Assembly: GCF_902459745.1 (NCBI RefSeq)
Contig: NZ_CABPSJ010000003.1
Coordinates: 310,001-374,000 of the forward strand
DNA: 64,000 nt
DNA from: Pandoraea communis
GTDB lineage: Bacteria; Pseudomonadota; Gammaproteobacteria; Burkholderiales; Burkholderiaceae
Direction: 5' to 3'
Below the pieces are notes generated by a model. The model searched no databases. It was not told the DNA's origin and saw nothing but the letters and a program-made list of their open reading frames with translations. Each line of letters opens with the position of its first letter. Positions within the stretch are counted from its first letter, which is position 1. A program made the position numbers and the translations under genes. Of this stretch, positions 46,421 through 56,258 are shown piece after piece.

Positions 46421-47425
46421 ATGAAGGCGATCGAGATCACGCAGTACGGCGCACCGGAAGTGCTCAAGCCCACCGAGCGGCCGCGTCCCGAACTCAAGCC
46501 GGGCGAAGTGCTTATCAAGGTGGCGGCGTCGGGAGTGAACCGTCCGGACGTGCTTCAGCGTATCGGTCAGTACCCGGTGCCGCCGGGCGCCTCGGATCTG
46601 CCCGGACTCGAAGTCGCTGGCGAGATCGTCGAAGGCGCGCTCGATGGGGCAGACAACCGCTGGGGTCTGAAGATCGGTTCGCGCGTGTGCGCGCTGGTGC
46701 AGGGCGGTGGCTATGCCGAGTATTGCGCCGCGCCGCTCGCACAGGTGCTGCCGGTGCCGGAAGGGCTGTCGGACGTGGAGGCGGCGTCGCTGCCGGAAAC
46801 GTTCTTCACGGTGTGGAGCAACGTGTTCGATCGCGCTCACCTCGGTGAGACCGAGACGGGCGAGAAGGAGACGCTGCTGGTGCAAGGGGGAACGAGCGGT
46901 ATCGGCGTGACGGCGATCCAGCTTGGCGTGGCGCTCGGCCATCGCGTGTTCGCAACCGCCGGTTCCGACGAGAAGGCTCGCGCATGCGAAGCACTTGGCG
47001 CGGAGCGGGGCATCAATTACAAGACCGAGGATTTCGTCGCCATCGCCAAGGAACTCACCCAGGATCGCGGCGTGGACGTCGTGCTCGATATGGTGGGCGG
47101 CGACTATCTGCCGCGTGAAGTACAGGCGCTGGCCTTTGACGGACGCATCGCCATCATCGCGCTGCTCGGCGGGAGCAAGGCCACGCTGGATATGGGCGCG
47201 CTATTGCGCCGCCGCCTGACAGTGACCGGCTCGACGCTGCGCCCGCGCTCGGTAGCATTCAAGGCGGCCATCGCGCAGCGCCTGTACGAGAACGTCTGGC
47301 CGCTGTTTGCGGCAGGCAAGATTCGTCCGGTGATTTATCAGACGTTCCCGGCCGAACAAGCGGACAAAGCCCATGCTTTGATGGAAACCAGTACGCACGT
47401 CGGCAAGATCGTGCTGACCTGGTAA
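46421..47425 (+). CDS. NAD(P)H-quinone oxidoreductase (PIG3-type)
   Basis: The protein belongs to the zinc-less alcohol-dehydrogenase-like quinone oxidoreductases. The 334 residues include the GroES-like N-terminal part (MKAIEITQYGAPEVL, LIKVAASGVNRPDVLQRIG) and the Rossmann NADPH domain (VQGGTSGIGVTAIQLG, FATAGSDEKA). It should reduce quinones by one or two electrons and protect from oxidative stress. The ATG at 46421 fits the family and beats a longer frame. It precedes tpiA, a neighbour arrangement typical of Burkholderiaceae. Confidence 0.9.
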   Translation: MKAIEITQYGAPEVLKPTERPRPELKPGEVLIKVAASGVNRPDVLQRIGQYPVPPGASDLPGLEVAGEIVEGALDGADNRWGLKIGSRVCALVQGGGYAEYCAAPLAQVLPVPEGLSDVEAASLPETFFTVWSNVFDRAHLGETETGEKETLLVQGGTSGIGVTAIQLGVALGHRVFATAGSDEKARACEALGAERGINYKTEDFVAIAKELTQDRGVDVVLDMVGGDYLPREVQALAFDGRIAIIALLGGSKATLDMGALLRRRLTVTGSTLRPRSVAFKAAIAQRLYENVWPLFAAGKIRPVIYQTFPAEQADKAHALMETSTHVGKIVLTW

Positions 47426-47573
47426 GCACGCCTGCGTCGATTGATGGTGGGAATCCGCGTGAAATGCGTGTTTCATGCGGATTCTCGCGTTAGAAAGCCA
47501 TCGAAATTGACCCCCATGCCCTGGACGCACTAGAATGAGAGGTTTTTCGTCCATACGCATTGGGGGATAAGGC

Positions 47574-48374
47574 GTGACAACTGGTACCGCAGCTTCGGCT
47601 CGCACCATCAGCCGCAAGGCTGGCAAGCTCGTCGTGGGCAATTGGAAACTGCATGGCAGTCTGGCCGGCAACGAGGCGCTTCTGGGCGACCTGCTGGCAT
47701 CGCCGGTGCTGAGCGCGCCGGGCGTGATTGCGGCCGTGTGCGTGCCGTTCCCCTATCTCGCACAATGCCAGACTCGCCTCTCGGGGCAGGTGTTGGGCTT
47801 TGGTGCGCAGGATGTCTCGGCGCAGTTGAGCGGTGCCTTCACGGGCGAAGTCGCGGCGCCGATGATTGCCGAGTTCGGTGCGCAGTTCGTGATCGTGGGG
47901 CACTCGGAGCGTCGCACGTATCACGCCGAGACCGATGCGAATGTTGCTGGCAAGACGGTGCGCGTGCTCGATGCGGGCATGACGCCGATCGTATGTGTGG
48001 GTGAGACGCTTGCCGAGCGCGAGGCCGGTGAGACGACGGCGGTGGTGACGCGTCAGCTCGAGGCGGTACTCGCAGCGCTGACGGTGGAGCAGGCCGAGCG
48101 GATCGTTGTCGCTTACGAACCGGTTTGGGCGATTGGTACGGGCAAGACGGCAACCTCGGCCGAGGCGCAGGAAGTACATGCCCATCTGCGTTCGCTGTTG
48201 CGCGCGAAGGGTGAGGCGGTCACGGATGTGGCGGTGTTGTACGGTGGCAGTGTGAAGCCGGACAACGCGGCCGAGCTGTTCTCAATGGCGGACGTCGATG
48301 GCGGTCTGATCGGCGGTGCGGCATTGAAGGCGGTCGATTTTCTGGCGATTTGCGAGGCGGGACTGTCGCGCTGA
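47574..48374 (+). CDS. tpiA: Triose-phosphate isomerase
   Basis: TpiA interconverts dihydroxyacetone phosphate and glyceraldehyde 3-phosphate. The 266-residue protein has the active-site Lys in VGNWKLHGS, His in [10 protein letters not shown] and Glu in [11 protein letters not shown]. It starts at a GTG at 47574, with GGGGATAAGGC as a ribosome-binding site, so the N-terminus has about 17 extra residues before the conserved core. It stands between the quinone oxidoreductase and secG. Confidence 0.96.
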   Translation: MTTGTAASARTISRKAGKLVVGNWKLHGSLAGNEALLGDLLASPVLSAPGVIAAVCVPFPYLAQCQTRLSGQVLGFGAQDVSAQLSGAFTGEVAAPMIAEFGAQFVIVGHSERRTYHAETDANVAGKTVRVLDAGMTPIVCVGETLAEREAGETTAVVTRQLEAVLAALTVEQAERIVVAYEPVWAIGTGKTATSAEAQEVHAHLRSLLRAKGEAVTDVAVLYGGSVKPDNAAELFSMADVDGGLIGGAALKAVDFLAICEAGLSR

Positions 48375-48381
48375 TTGCCAA

Positions 48382-48401
48382 TGCCATGCTTCGTCATGGC
48401 A
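48382..48401 (+). promoter_or_regulatory. Hairpin between tpiA and secG
   Basis: TGCCATG (48382-48388), a 6-base loop and CATGGCA (48395-48401) form a perfect stem without a T run. It may stabilise the tpiA transcript or weakly attenuate secG. Confidence 0.35.
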
Positions 48402-48468
48402 CGAAATAGTCATGATGCGGTGCATCAAAAATGCACTGCAAATCGGATTTTTCTATACGGGTGATGAG

Positions 48469-48837
48469 ATGGGGTTGTTGAAAACGTTGTTGATCGTGGT
48501 GCAGGTGCTTTCGGCGCTGGGCATCATCGGTCTGGTGTTGCTTCAGCATGGCAAAGGCGCCGACATGGGCGCTGCATTCGGTAGCGGTTCGTCGGGCAGT
48601 CTCTTCGGTGCATCGGGCTCTGCGAACTTCCTGTCGCGTACCACGGCAGTTCTGGCGGCCGTATTCTTCGTGACCACGCTGGGTCTCACGTATCTCGGTT
48701 CGTATAAGCCGGCAGCAAACATCGGTGTCCTTGGTAATTTGCCTGCCGCGACTTCGCCGGCAACGGCGTCGGCACCTGCTGCGGCAAGCATTCCGGCACC
48801 GGCTTCTGTGGCCAATCCGCAGGGCGTGCCCAAGTAA
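48469..48837 (+). CDS. secG: Preprotein translocase subunit SecG
   Basis: SecG is the small membrane subunit of the SecYEG translocon. The 122-residue protein has two membrane helices (about 3-22 and 52-72), joined by a Gly/Ser-rich loop with HGKGADMGAAFGSG and SGSLFGASGSANFL, and an Ala/Pro-rich C-terminal tail. The ATG at 48469 (MGLLKTLLIVVQVL) is preferred; a longer frame starting 19 codons earlier lacks similarity. It sits between tpiA and the tRNA-Leu gene, a classic order. Confidence 0.93.
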   Translation: MGLLKTLLIVVQVLSALGIIGLVLLQHGKGADMGAAFGSGSSGSLFGASGSANFLSRTTAVLAAVFFVTTLGLTYLGSYKPAANIGVLGNLPAATSPATASAPAAASIPAPASVANPQGVPK

Positions 48838-48901
48838 TTGACGATAGCTTTGTGACAAGTAATAAGCTGTAAAGAAAATCGAAAAAAAATCGATTTGTGC
48901 A

Positions 48902-48930
48902 TTGAACAAAAGGTGGAAGGGCGCTACTAT
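48902..48930 (+). promoter_or_regulatory. Sigma-70 promoter for tRNA-Leu
   Basis: TTGAAC (48902-48907) and TACTAT (48925-48930) are separated by exactly 17 bases, with an A-rich UP-like tract (GAAAAAAAATCG) just upstream. The expected start near 48937 gives a 5' leader of about 40 bases before the tRNA. Confidence 0.85.
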
Positions 48931-48979
48931 AGCGGTCTTGAAGCGATTCGTAAGTGACAGCGGATTGCAGACTATGAAT

Positions 48980-49064
48980 GCCGACGTGGTGAAATTGGTA
49001 GACACGCTATCTTGAGGGGGTAGTGGCGAAAGCTGTGCGAGTTCGAGTCTCGCCGTCGGCACCA
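48980..49064 (+). tRNA. tRNA-Leu (GAG)
   Basis: The 85-base gene folds as a leucine tRNA: acceptor GCCGACG pairs with CGTCGGC, followed by encoded ACCA; a long variable arm is present; the anticodon stem CTATC/GGTAG has the loop TTGAGGG with anticodon GAG reading CUC (and CUU by wobble). TTCGAGT gives the T-arm loop. It sits between secG and nuoA and has its own sigma-70 promoter. Confidence 0.97.
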
Positions 49065-49074
49065 CAGTTCTACG

Positions 49075-49116
49075 ATGCCAGCCTTGCGTTTATGCTTTGG
49101 CTGGCATTTTATTTTG
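49075..49116 (+). terminator. Terminator after tRNA-Leu, before nuoA
   Basis: ATGCCAGCC (49075-49083) and GGCTGGCAT (49099-49107) pair over 9 bp with a 15-base loop, followed by TTTATTTTG. It lies 80 bases before nuoA, so it may end the tRNA transcript or attenuate read-through into the nuo operon. Confidence 0.7.
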
Positions 49117-49194
49117 TGCTCACCGTTCATCCGCTTTCCGGTCCCCACGCCATCGACGAGAGCGGTTCTTTGAACTAACCGAAAGAGGGTAGAG

Positions 49195-49554
49195 TTGAAC
49201 CTCGGAACCTATTATCCCGTCCTGCTGTTTCTTCTGGTAGGTGGCGGTCTTGGGGCGGTACTGATTGGGGTTGGTAAATTCCTCGGCCCCAACAAACCCG
49301 ACAGCGAAAAACTCTCTCCGTACGAGTGCGGCTTCGAGGCTTTCGAAGACGCGCGCATGAAGTTCGATGTGCGCTACTATCTCGTCGCCATCCTTTTCAT
49401 CCTGTTCGATCTGGAAACGGCATTTCTGTTTCCGTGGGGCGTGGCCCTGCGCGATATCGGCTGGGTGGGCTTTATCTCCATGATGGGTTTCCTGCTTGAG
49501 CTGCTCGTCGGTTTCGTGTTCCTGTGGAAGCGCGGTGCGCTTGACTGGGAATAA
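49195..49554 (+). CDS. nuoA: NADH-quinone oxidoreductase subunit A
   Basis: NuoA is a small membrane subunit of complex I. The 119-residue protein has three membrane helices and the conserved [20 protein letters not shown] loop with the exposed cysteine. It starts with TTG at 49195 (AGAGGG upstream) and gives [16 protein letters not shown]. It opens the 14-gene nuo operon. Confidence 0.95.
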   Translation: MNLGTYYPVLLFLLVGGGLGAVLIGVGKFLGPNKPDSEKLSPYECGFEAFEDARMKFDVRYYLVAILFILFDLETAFLFPWGVALRDIGWVGFISMMGFLLELLVGFVFLWKRGALDWE

Positions 49555-49601
49555 GACCGTCAACGTATTGGCAGCATTGCAGAAGGATTCAGGGTAAGCA
49601 T

Positions 49602-50081
49602 ATGAGCATCGAAGGGGTTTTGCGCGAAGGGTTCGTCACCACCACGGCTGACAAACTCATCAACTGGACGCGCACGGGTTCGCTTTGGCCGATGACGTTC
49701 GGCCTTGCGTGTTGTGCCGTTGAAATGATGCACGCCGGCGCGGCGCGTTACGATCTGGACCGGTTTGGCGTGGTGTTCCGCCCGAGCCCGCGTCAGTCGG
49801 ACGTGATGATCGTGGCCGGCACGCTGTGCAACAAGATGGCGCCCGCGCTGCGCAAGGTGTACGACCAGATGGCCGAGCCGCGTTGGGTGATCTCGATGGG
49901 GTCGTGCGCCAACGGCGGCGGTTACTATCACTATTCCTACTCGGTGGTGCGCGGTTGCGATCGCATCGTGCCAGTCGACGTCTACGTGCCGGGCTGTCCG
50001 CCCACGGCCGAGGCGCTTGTCTACGGCATCATCCAGTTGCAGTCGAAGATCAAGCGGACTGCGACGATCGCGCGTAAATAA
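49602..50081 (+). CDS. nuoB: NADH-quinone oxidoreductase subunit B
   Basis: NuoB carries cluster N2, the last Fe-S cluster before quinone. The 159-residue protein has the ligands Cys37 and Cys38 ([11 protein letters not shown]), Cys102 ([10 protein letters not shown]) and Cys132 ([10 protein letters not shown]). It lies 47 bp after nuoA and 12 bp before nuoC, and its sequence shows no truncation. Confidence 0.96.
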   Translation: MSIEGVLREGFVTTTADKLINWTRTGSLWPMTFGLACCAVEMMHAGAARYDLDRFGVVFRPSPRQSDVMIVAGTLCNKMAPALRKVYDQMAEPRWVISMGSCANGGGYYHYSYSVVRGCDRIVPVDVYVPGCPPTAEALVYGIIQLQSKIKRTATIARK

Positions 50082-50093
50082 CCGCCCCCGCCC

Positions 50094-50693
50094 ATGTCTA
50101 CACTAGAACAACTCAAGACCACCCTGCAAAACGTGCTTGGCACTCGTGCCGAGCAGTTGGTGGAAGCCCTCGACGAGCTGACGTTGACCGTCAAGGCAAG
50201 CGACTATCTCGAAGTGGCGCGCACGCTGCGCGATCATCCCGAGCTGAAGTTCGAGCAATTGATGGATGTTGCCGGCCTGGACTACTCGGCCTATGGCGAG
50301 GGTGCCTACGACGGCCCGCGCTATGCCGCCGTCTCGCATCTGCTCTCGCTCACCCACAACTGGCGTCTGCGTGTGCGCGTGTTCGCACCGGAAGACGATC
50401 TGCCGGTCGTGGCATCGCTGATCGATCTGTGGAGTTCGGCCAACTGGTTCGAGCGTGAAGCCTTCGATCTGGTCGGTATCGTGTTCGAGGGTCACCCGGA
50501 TCTGCGCCGTATTCTGACGGACTACGGTTTCATCGGTCACCCGTTCCGCAAGGACTTCCCGACGTCCGGTTATGTCGAGATGCGTTACGACCCGGAACAG
50601 AAGCGAGTGATCTACCAACCGGTGACGATCGAGCCGCGCGAAATTACGCCGCGCATCATCCGCGAAGAGCATTACGCCGGTCTGAAACATTAA
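50094..50693 (+). CDS. nuoC: NADH-quinone oxidoreductase subunit C
   Basis: NuoC is a peripheral-arm subunit next to the NuoD quinone site. The 199-residue protein has the signature ERE(A)[16 protein letters not shown] and the RDFPT-type [14 protein letters not shown] segment, and is encoded separately rather than fused to NuoD as in E. coli. The start ATG at 50094 lies 12 bases after nuoB. Confidence 0.95.
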   Translation: MSTLEQLKTTLQNVLGTRAEQLVEALDELTLTVKASDYLEVARTLRDHPELKFEQLMDVAGLDYSAYGEGAYDGPRYAAVSHLLSLTHNWRLRVRVFAPEDDLPVVASLIDLWSSANWFEREAFDLVGIVFEGHPDLRRILTDYGFIGHPFRKDFPTSGYVEMRYDPEQKRVIYQPVTIEPREITPRIIREEHYAGLKH

Positions 50694-50702
50694 GGTGGCC
50701 TT

Positions 50703-51956
50703 GTGGCAGACATCAAGAACTACACTCTGAACTTCGGTCCGCAGCACCCGGCAGCGCACGGTGTGCTGCGCCTGGTGCTGGAGCTGGACGGCGAAGTGAT
50801 CCAGCGCGCCGATCCGCACATCGGCCTGTTGCACCGCGCGACCGAAAAGCTCGCCGAATCGAAGACGTTCCTGCAATCCGTGCCGTACATGGATCGTCTG
50901 GACTACGTCTCGATGATGTGCAACGAGCACGCCTATGTGATGGCGATCGAAAAGCTGCTCGGCGTCGAAGTGCCGATTCGCGCACAATACATCCGCGTGA
51001 TGTTCGACGAAATTACGCGCGTTCTGAATCACCTGATGTGGATCGGTTCCCATGCGCTCGACGTGGGCGCGATGGCGGTGTTCCTGTACGCCTTCCGTGA
51101 GCGCGAAGATCTGTTCGACGTGTATGAAGCCGTTTCGGGTGCACGTATGCACGCGGCTTACTACCGTCCGGGCGGTGTGTACCGCGATCTGCCGGACACG
51201 ATGCCGAAGTATCGTGCGTCGAAGTTCCACAACGAGCGTGCGATCAAGAAGATGAACGAAGCGCGCGAAGGCTCGCTGCTGGACTTCATCGAAGATTTCG
51301 CCATTCGCTTCCCGAAGTGTGTCGACGAGTACGAAACGCTGCTCACCGACAACCGTATCTGGAAGCAGCGTCTGGTCGGTATCGGCGTGGTGTCGCCCGA
51401 GCGTGCCATGCAGCTCGGCTTCTCCGGTGCGATGCTGCGCGGCTCGGGCATTGCCTGGGATTTGCGCAAAAAGCAGCCGTACGAAGTGTACGACCGCCTC
51501 GAGTTCGACATCCCGGTGGGTAAGGAAGGCGATTGTTACGACCGTTATCTGGTGCGCGTTGAAGAAATGCGCCAGTCGGCCAGCCTGATTCGCCAGTGCG
51601 TGAAATGGTTGCGTGCCAATGAAGGTCCGGTGATTACGGACAATCACAAGGTGGCGCCGCCGTCGCGAGTGGAAATGAAGTCGAACATGGAAGAGCTGAT
51701 TCACCACTTCAAGCTCTTCACCGAAGGCTTCCACGTGCCCGCCGGCGAGACGTATGCCGCTATCGAGCACCCGAAGGGCGAGTTCGGCATCTATCTGGTG
51801 TCGGACGGTGCCAACAAGCCGTACCGCCTGAAAATTCGCGCGCCGGGCTTTGCCCACCTTTCTGCGCTCGACGAGATGGCAAAGGGTCACATGATTGCAG
51901 ATGCTGTCGCAATCATCGGTACCCAGGACATCGTGTTCGGCGAGATTGATCGCTAA
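50703..51956 (+). CDS. nuoD: NADH-quinone oxidoreductase subunit D
   Basis: NuoD forms the quinone-binding cavity with NuoB and resembles the large subunit of hydrogenase. The 417-residue protein begins [20 protein letters not shown], keeps the catalytic His of PAAHG and the conserved Tyr region near the quinone site ([11 protein letters not shown]), and ends with the EIDR C-terminus. The start is a GTG at 50703, nine bases after nuoC. Confidence 0.96.
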   Translation: MADIKNYTLNFGPQHPAAHGVLRLVLELDGEVIQRADPHIGLLHRATEKLAESKTFLQSVPYMDRLDYVSMMCNEHAYVMAIEKLLGVEVPIRAQYIRVMFDEITRVLNHLMWIGSHALDVGAMAVFLYAFREREDLFDVYEAVSGARMHAAYYRPGGVYRDLPDTMPKYRASKFHNERAIKKMNEAREGSLLDFIEDFAIRFPKCVDEYETLLTDNRIWKQRLVGIGVVSPERAMQLGFSGAMLRGSGIAWDLRKKQPYEVYDRLEFDIPVGKEGDCYDRYLVRVEEMRQSASLIRQCVKWLRANEGPVITDNHKVAPPSRVEMKSNMEELIHHFKLFTEGFHVPAGETYAAIEHPKGEFGIYLVSDGANKPYRLKIRAPGFAHLSALDEMAKGHMIADAVAIIGTQDIVFGEIDR

Positions 51957-51963
51957 ATGCGCA

Positions 51964-51984
51964 GCGGGCGCCCCAGGCGCCCGC
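51964..51984 (+). promoter_or_regulatory. Strong hairpin between nuoD and nuoE
   Basis: GCGGGCGCC, a CCA loop and GGCGCCCGC form a perfect 9-bp, almost pure GC stem just after the nuoD stop, in a 170-bp gap inside the nuo operon. No T run follows. It probably marks an RNA-processing or stability boundary. Confidence 0.5.
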
Positions 51985-52126
51985 AGTGTTAATTCGGCAG
52001 GGTTTCGCAGGTCGATACCATTGCCGTTCCAGTTGCCGTGCCTGTGAGTTGCGGGCAGCCGAGATGATCGGCTCGCCCGCGCTGGCACGAGCGGGGATAA
52101 CGTTTTAGAGAACCGTCGGATCGGAA

Positions 52127-52627
52127 ATGCTTTCTCCCGAAGCCCTGAAGAAAATCGACCGTGCCGTTGCCAAATACCCTGCCGAGCAGAAACAGTCGGC
52201 GGTAATGCACGCACTTGCCGTAGCGCAGGTCGAGAAAGGCTGGTTGTCGCCCGAAGTGATGCAATTCGTGGCGGACTACCTCGAGATGCCCGCAGTCGCG
52301 GTGCAAGAGGTCGCAACCTTCTACACCATGTTCAACACGAGCCCCGTGGGCAAGTTCAAGTTGACCGTGTGCACGAACCTGCCTTGCCAGCTCACGCGCG
52401 GCGAAGAGATGGCCAAGTACCTGAAGGAGAAGCTGGGTGTCGAGTACAACGACATCACGCCGGATGGTCTCTTCACGGTCAAGGAAGGTGAGTGCATGGG
52501 CGCTTGCGGCGATGCCCCCGTCATGCTGGTGAACAACCACCGCATGTGCGGCTTCATGAACGAAGCCAAGGTCGACGCGCTCATCGACGAGCTCAAGGCC
52601 AAGGGTGCCGCGGGAGAGAAAGCATGA
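52127..52627 (+). CDS. nuoE: NADH-quinone oxidoreductase subunit E
   Basis: NuoE carries the 2Fe-2S cluster N1a of the NADH-oxidising module. The 166-residue protein has the thioredoxin-like fold with ligands Cys82, Cys87, Cys123 and Cys127 (VCTNLPCQL and GECMGACGD). It starts at the ATG at 52127 and overlaps nuoF by four bases (ATGA). Confidence 0.96.
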   Translation: MLSPEALKKIDRAVAKYPAEQKQSAVMHALAVAQVEKGWLSPEVMQFVADYLEMPAVAVQEVATFYTMFNTSPVGKFKLTVCTNLPCQLTRGEEMAKYLKEKLGVEYNDITPDGLFTVKEGECMGACGDAPVMLVNNHRMCGFMNEAKVDALIDELKAKGAAGEKA

Positions 52628-53916
52628 CGTCGCTGCACAACCGTCACATCAAGCCGCTGATTCTCGCTGGCCTCAATGGCGATAACTGGCATCTGGAAGA
52701 TTACGTCAAGCGCGGTGGTTACCAGCAGCTCGCACGCATTCTGAAGGAAGGCCTCACGCCGGAGCAGGTCATTGCCGACGTCAAGGCATCGGGCCTGCGT
52801 GGCCGCGGAGGCGCAGGCTTCCCGACTGGTCTGAAGTGGAGCTTCATGCCGCGCGCGTTCCCGGGTCAGAAGTACCTTGTCTGTAACTCGGACGAAGGCG
52901 AACCCGGCACGTTCAAGGATCGCGACATCCTGCGCTACAACCCGCATGCGCTGATCGAAGGCATGGCCATCGGCGGTTTCGCCATGGGCATCACCGTCGG
53001 TTACAACTACATCCACGGCGAAATCTACGAAGTGTATGAACGCTTCGAAGCGGCGCTCGAGGAAGCGCGTGCCGCCGGTTATCTGGGCGAGAACATCCTC
53101 GGCACAGACTTCTCGTTCCAGTTGCACGCTCACCATGGCTATGGCGCGTACATCTGCGGCGAAGAAACCGCATTGCTCGAGTCGCTCGAGGGCAAGAAGG
53201 GCCAGCCGCGTTTCAAGCCGCCGTTCCCGGCGAGCTTCGGTCTGTACGGCAAGCCCACGACCATCAACAACACCGAGACGTTCGCGGCGGTTCCGTTCCT
53301 GCTGGCCACCGGCCCTCAGCAGTATCTGGAAATGGGCAAGCCGAACAACGGCGGCACCAAGATTTTCTCGGTGTCGGGCGACGTCGAGCTGCCGGGTAAC
53401 TACGAAGTGCCGCTGGGCACACCGTTTCCCGAGTTGCTGGAACTTGCCGGTGGCATGCGCGGCGGCAAGAAGCTCAAGGCCGTGATTCCGGGCGGCTCGT
53501 CGGCACCGGTCGTGCCGGCCGGGTTGATGATGGAAACCACGATGGACTACGACAGCATCGCCAAGGCTGGATCGATGCTGGGCTCTGGCGCCGTGATCGT
53601 GATGGACGAGACACGCTGCATGGTGCGCTCGCTGCTGCGTTTGTCGTACTTCTACTACGAAGAATCGTGCGGTCAGTGCACGCCGTGCCGTGAAGGCACG
53701 GGCTGGCTGTGGCGCGTGGTCAATCGTATCGAGCACGGTGAAGGCCGCAAGGAAGATCTGGACCTGCTCAACTCGGTGGCCGAGAACATCATGGGCCGTA
53801 CCATTTGCGCGCTGGGCGACGCCGCAGCGATGCCGGTGCGCGGCATGCTCAAACACTTCTGGGACGAGTTCGCCTACCACGTCGAGCACAAGCATTGCTT
53901 GGTCGGCGCTCACTAA
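52624..53916 (+). CDS. nuoF: NADH-quinone oxidoreductase subunit F
   Basis: NuoF binds NADH and FMN and passes electrons to cluster N3. The 430-residue protein has the glycine-rich FMN/NADH segment [18 protein letters not shown] (about 60-77), and the 4Fe-4S motif [12 protein letters not shown] near residue 350 with a downstream Cys in GRTICALGD. The start overlaps nuoE by four bases, showing coupled translation. Confidence 0.96.
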   Translation: MTSLHNRHIKPLILAGLNGDNWHLEDYVKRGGYQQLARILKEGLTPEQVIADVKASGLRGRGGAGFPTGLKWSFMPRAFPGQKYLVCNSDEGEPGTFKDRDILRYNPHALIEGMAIGGFAMGITVGYNYIHGEIYEVYERFEAALEEARAAGYLGENILGTDFSFQLHAHHGYGAYICGEETALLESLEGKKGQPRFKPPFPASFGLYGKPTTINNTETFAAVPFLLATGPQQYLEMGKPNNGGTKIFSVSGDVELPGNYEVPLGTPFPELLELAGGMRGGKKLKAVIPGGSSAPVVPAGLMMETTMDYDSIAKAGSMLGSGAVIVMDETRCMVRSLLRLSYFYYEESCGQCTPCREGTGWLWRVVNRIEHGEGRKEDLDLLNSVAENIMGRTICALGDAAAMPVRGMLKHFWDEFAYHVEHKHCLVGAH

Positions 53917-53945
53917 TCCCTTTTGACGCTTGGCATTGAACCGCT

Positions 53946-56258
53946 ATGGTTGAAATCGAAATTGACGGCCAAAAGGTCGAGGTGCCCGAAGGCAGCATGG
54001 TGATCCAGGCTGCCAAGAAGAATGGCACCTATATTCCTCACTTCTGCTACCACAAGAAGCTGTCCATCGCTGCGAACTGCCGCATGTGCCTGGTCGAGGT
54101 CGAAAAGGCCCCGAAGGCCGTGCCGGCCTGTGCAACGCCGGTGGCCAACGGCATGATCGTGCGCACCAACTCCGAGAAGGCTGTGAAGGCACAGCAATCG
54201 GTGATGGAGTTCCTGCTGATCAATCACCCGCTCGACTGCCCGATCTGCGATCAGGGGGGTGAGTGCCAACTGCAGGACTTGGCCGTCGGTTACGGCAAGT
54301 CGGCGTCGCGCTATCAGGAAGAGAAGCGCGTGGTGTTCCACAAGAACGTGGGCCCGCTCATCTCGATGGAAGAGATGTCGCGCTGCATCCACTGCACCCG
54401 CTGCGTGCGTTTCGGTCAGGAAGTGGCCGGCGTCATGGAGTTCGGCATGCTGGGGCGCGGCGAGCACTCGGAAATCACGTCGTTCGTCGGCAAGACGGTC
54501 GACTCCGAACTCTCGGGCAACATGATCGACCTGTGCCCGGTCGGTGCGCTGACGTCGAAGCCGTTCCGTTACAGCGCCCGTACGTGGGAGCTGTCGCGCC
54601 GCAAGTCGGTGAGCCCTCACGATGGCGTGGGCGCGAACCTCGTGGTGCAAGTGAAGAACAACAAGGTCATGCGCGTTGTGCCGCTCGAGAACGAAGCGGT
54701 CAACGAATGCTGGATCTCGGACAAGGACCGTTTCTCGTACGAAGGTCTGAACAGCGACGATCGCCTCACCAAGCCGATGCTCAAGCAAGGCGGTGAGTGG
54801 CACGAAGTCGACTGGCAGACGGCGCTCGAATACGTCGGTCACGGTTTGACGGACATCATCCGCGACTTCGGCGCCGACGCCGTCGCCGCACTGGCCTCGC
54901 CGCATGCCACGCTCGAAGAACTGCACCTGTTGCAGAAGTTCGTGCGCGCACTGGGCAGCGAGAACGTCGACTTCCGTCTGCGTCAGACGGATGTATCGGG
55001 CGGCACCCAGGGCGCACCGTGGCTCGGCCTGCCGATCGCAGAACTCGACACGCTGCAAAGCGCACTGGTCGTCGGCTCGTTCCTGCGCAAGGATCATCCG
55101 CTGTTCGCCTCGCGTCTGCGCTCCGCTGTGAAGGCCGGTGGCCAACTCAACGTGCTGCACGGCTCGGACGACGATCTGCTGGTGAAGCTCGCCAACAAGA
55201 TCATCGCCGCACCGAGCGCCTGGGTGAGCGAACTGGCCGGTATCGCCGTGGCGGCTGCCGCTGCCAAGGGCGTTGCCGCTCCGGCAGAGCTGGCCGGTGT
55301 GAGCGCTAGCGATACGGCCAAGGCCATCGCTGCGTCGTTGGTGAACGGTGAGCGTCGCGCAATTCTGCTGGGTAACGCCGCTGTGCAGCATCCGCAGTTC
55401 TCGCAACTGCACGCCATCGCGCAAGTGATCGCTGACATCACCGGCGCCACGCTGGGCTTCCTGACCGAAGGCGCCAACACGGTCGGCGGCTACGCAGTGA
55501 AGGCCACGAACGCGAAGGGCGCTGCCGCGCTGTTCGCGCAGCCGCGTCAGGCATACCTGCTGCTCAACGCCGAGCCGGAGTACGACTCGGCCGATGCGAA
55601 GCAAGCACTCACGGCTTTGAGCGCCGCGAAGATGGTTGTCTCGCTCTCGCCGTTCAAGCATGGCCTCGACTACGCCGACGTGCTGCTGCCGATCGCGCCG
55701 TTCACGGAAACCGCCGGTACGTTCGTCAACGCCGAAGGTCTGCCGCAACACTTCAACGGTGTGGTGCGTGCGCTGGGCGAAACGCGTCCGGGCTGGAAGG
55801 TGCTGCGCGTGCTGGGTAACCTGCTGAAGCTGCAAGGCTTCGAGCAAGACACGGCCGAGCAGGTTCGCGACGAAGCCCTCGCCGGTTTCTCGGCGGCCTC
55901 GCTTGATAACCGCGCCAAGGCTGCACTGACTGCGCCGAAGGCGGCGGGTCAGGGGCTGGAGCGTCTGGCCGATGTGCCGATCTACGCTGCCGATGCACTG
56001 GTGCGCCGTGCGCCGTCGCTGCAACTGACGAACGATGCCAAGGCAGCGCTGCGTGCCACGCTGCCGGCGGCACTGTTCGACAGCCTGGGCCTCGCTGCCG
56101 GCGACGCCGTGCGCGTGCGTCAGGGCGATGCCGTGGTTACGCTGCCGGCCGCTCGCTCGGAAACGCTGCCTGCCAACGTGGTGCGCGTTCCGGCAGCCAC
56201 GCCGGCGTCCGCCGCGCTTGGCGCGATGTTCGGTGAAATTTCGGTGGAGAAGGCGTAA
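53946..56258 (+). CDS. nuoG: NADH-quinone oxidoreductase subunit G
   Basis: NuoG is the large iron-sulphur subunit of the peripheral arm. The 770-residue protein has the N-terminal 2Fe-2S domain (FCYHKKLSIAANCRMCLVEV), a His/Cys 4Fe-4S motif (HPLDCPICDQGGECQLQD), a second 4Fe-4S motif (CIHCTRCVRFGQEV) and a molybdopterin-oxidoreductase-like body that likely has no cofactor. Its Ala-rich C-terminal half fits betaproteobacterial NuoG. It abuts nuoH. Confidence 0.95.
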   Translation: MVEIEIDGQKVEVPEGSMVIQAAKKNGTYIPHFCYHKKLSIAANCRMCLVEVEKAPKAVPACATPVANGMIVRTNSEKAVKAQQSVMEFLLINHPLDCPICDQGGECQLQDLAVGYGKSASRYQEEKRVVFHKNVGPLISMEEMSRCIHCTRCVRFGQEVAGVMEFGMLGRGEHSEITSFVGKTVDSELSGNMIDLCPVGALTSKPFRYSARTWELSRRKSVSPHDGVGANLVVQVKNNKVMRVVPLENEAVNECWISDKDRFSYEGLNSDDRLTKPMLKQGGEWHEVDWQTALEYVGHGLTDIIRDFGADAVAALASPHATLEELHLLQKFVRALGSENVDFRLRQTDVSGGTQGAPWLGLPIAELDTLQSALVVGSFLRKDHPLFASRLRSAVKAGGQLNVLHGSDDDLLVKLANKIIAAPSAWVSELAGIAVAAAAAKGVAAPAELAGVSASDTAKAIAASLVNGERRAILLGNAAVQHPQFSQLHAIAQVIADITGATLGFLTEGANTVGGYAVKATNAKGAAALFAQPRQAYLLLNAEPEYDSADAKQALTALSAAKMVVSLSPFKHGLDYADVLLPIAPFTETAGTFVNAEGLPQHFNGVVRALGETRPGWKVLRVLGNLLKLQGFEQDTAEQVRDEALAGFSAASLDNRAKAALTAPKAAGQGLERLADVPIYAADALVRRAPSLQLTNDAKAALRATLPAALFDSLGLAAGDAVRVRQGDAVVTLPAARSETLPANVVRVPAATPASAALGAMFGEISVEKA

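Noticed and set aside
48412-48468. Extended SecG start
   Set aside because: The additional 19 residues are not similar to SecG and precede the first membrane helix.
48980-49064. tRNA-Leu as an integration site for a mobile element
   Set aside because: No integrase or duplicated tRNA 3' end is seen, and the following sequence is the nuo operon.
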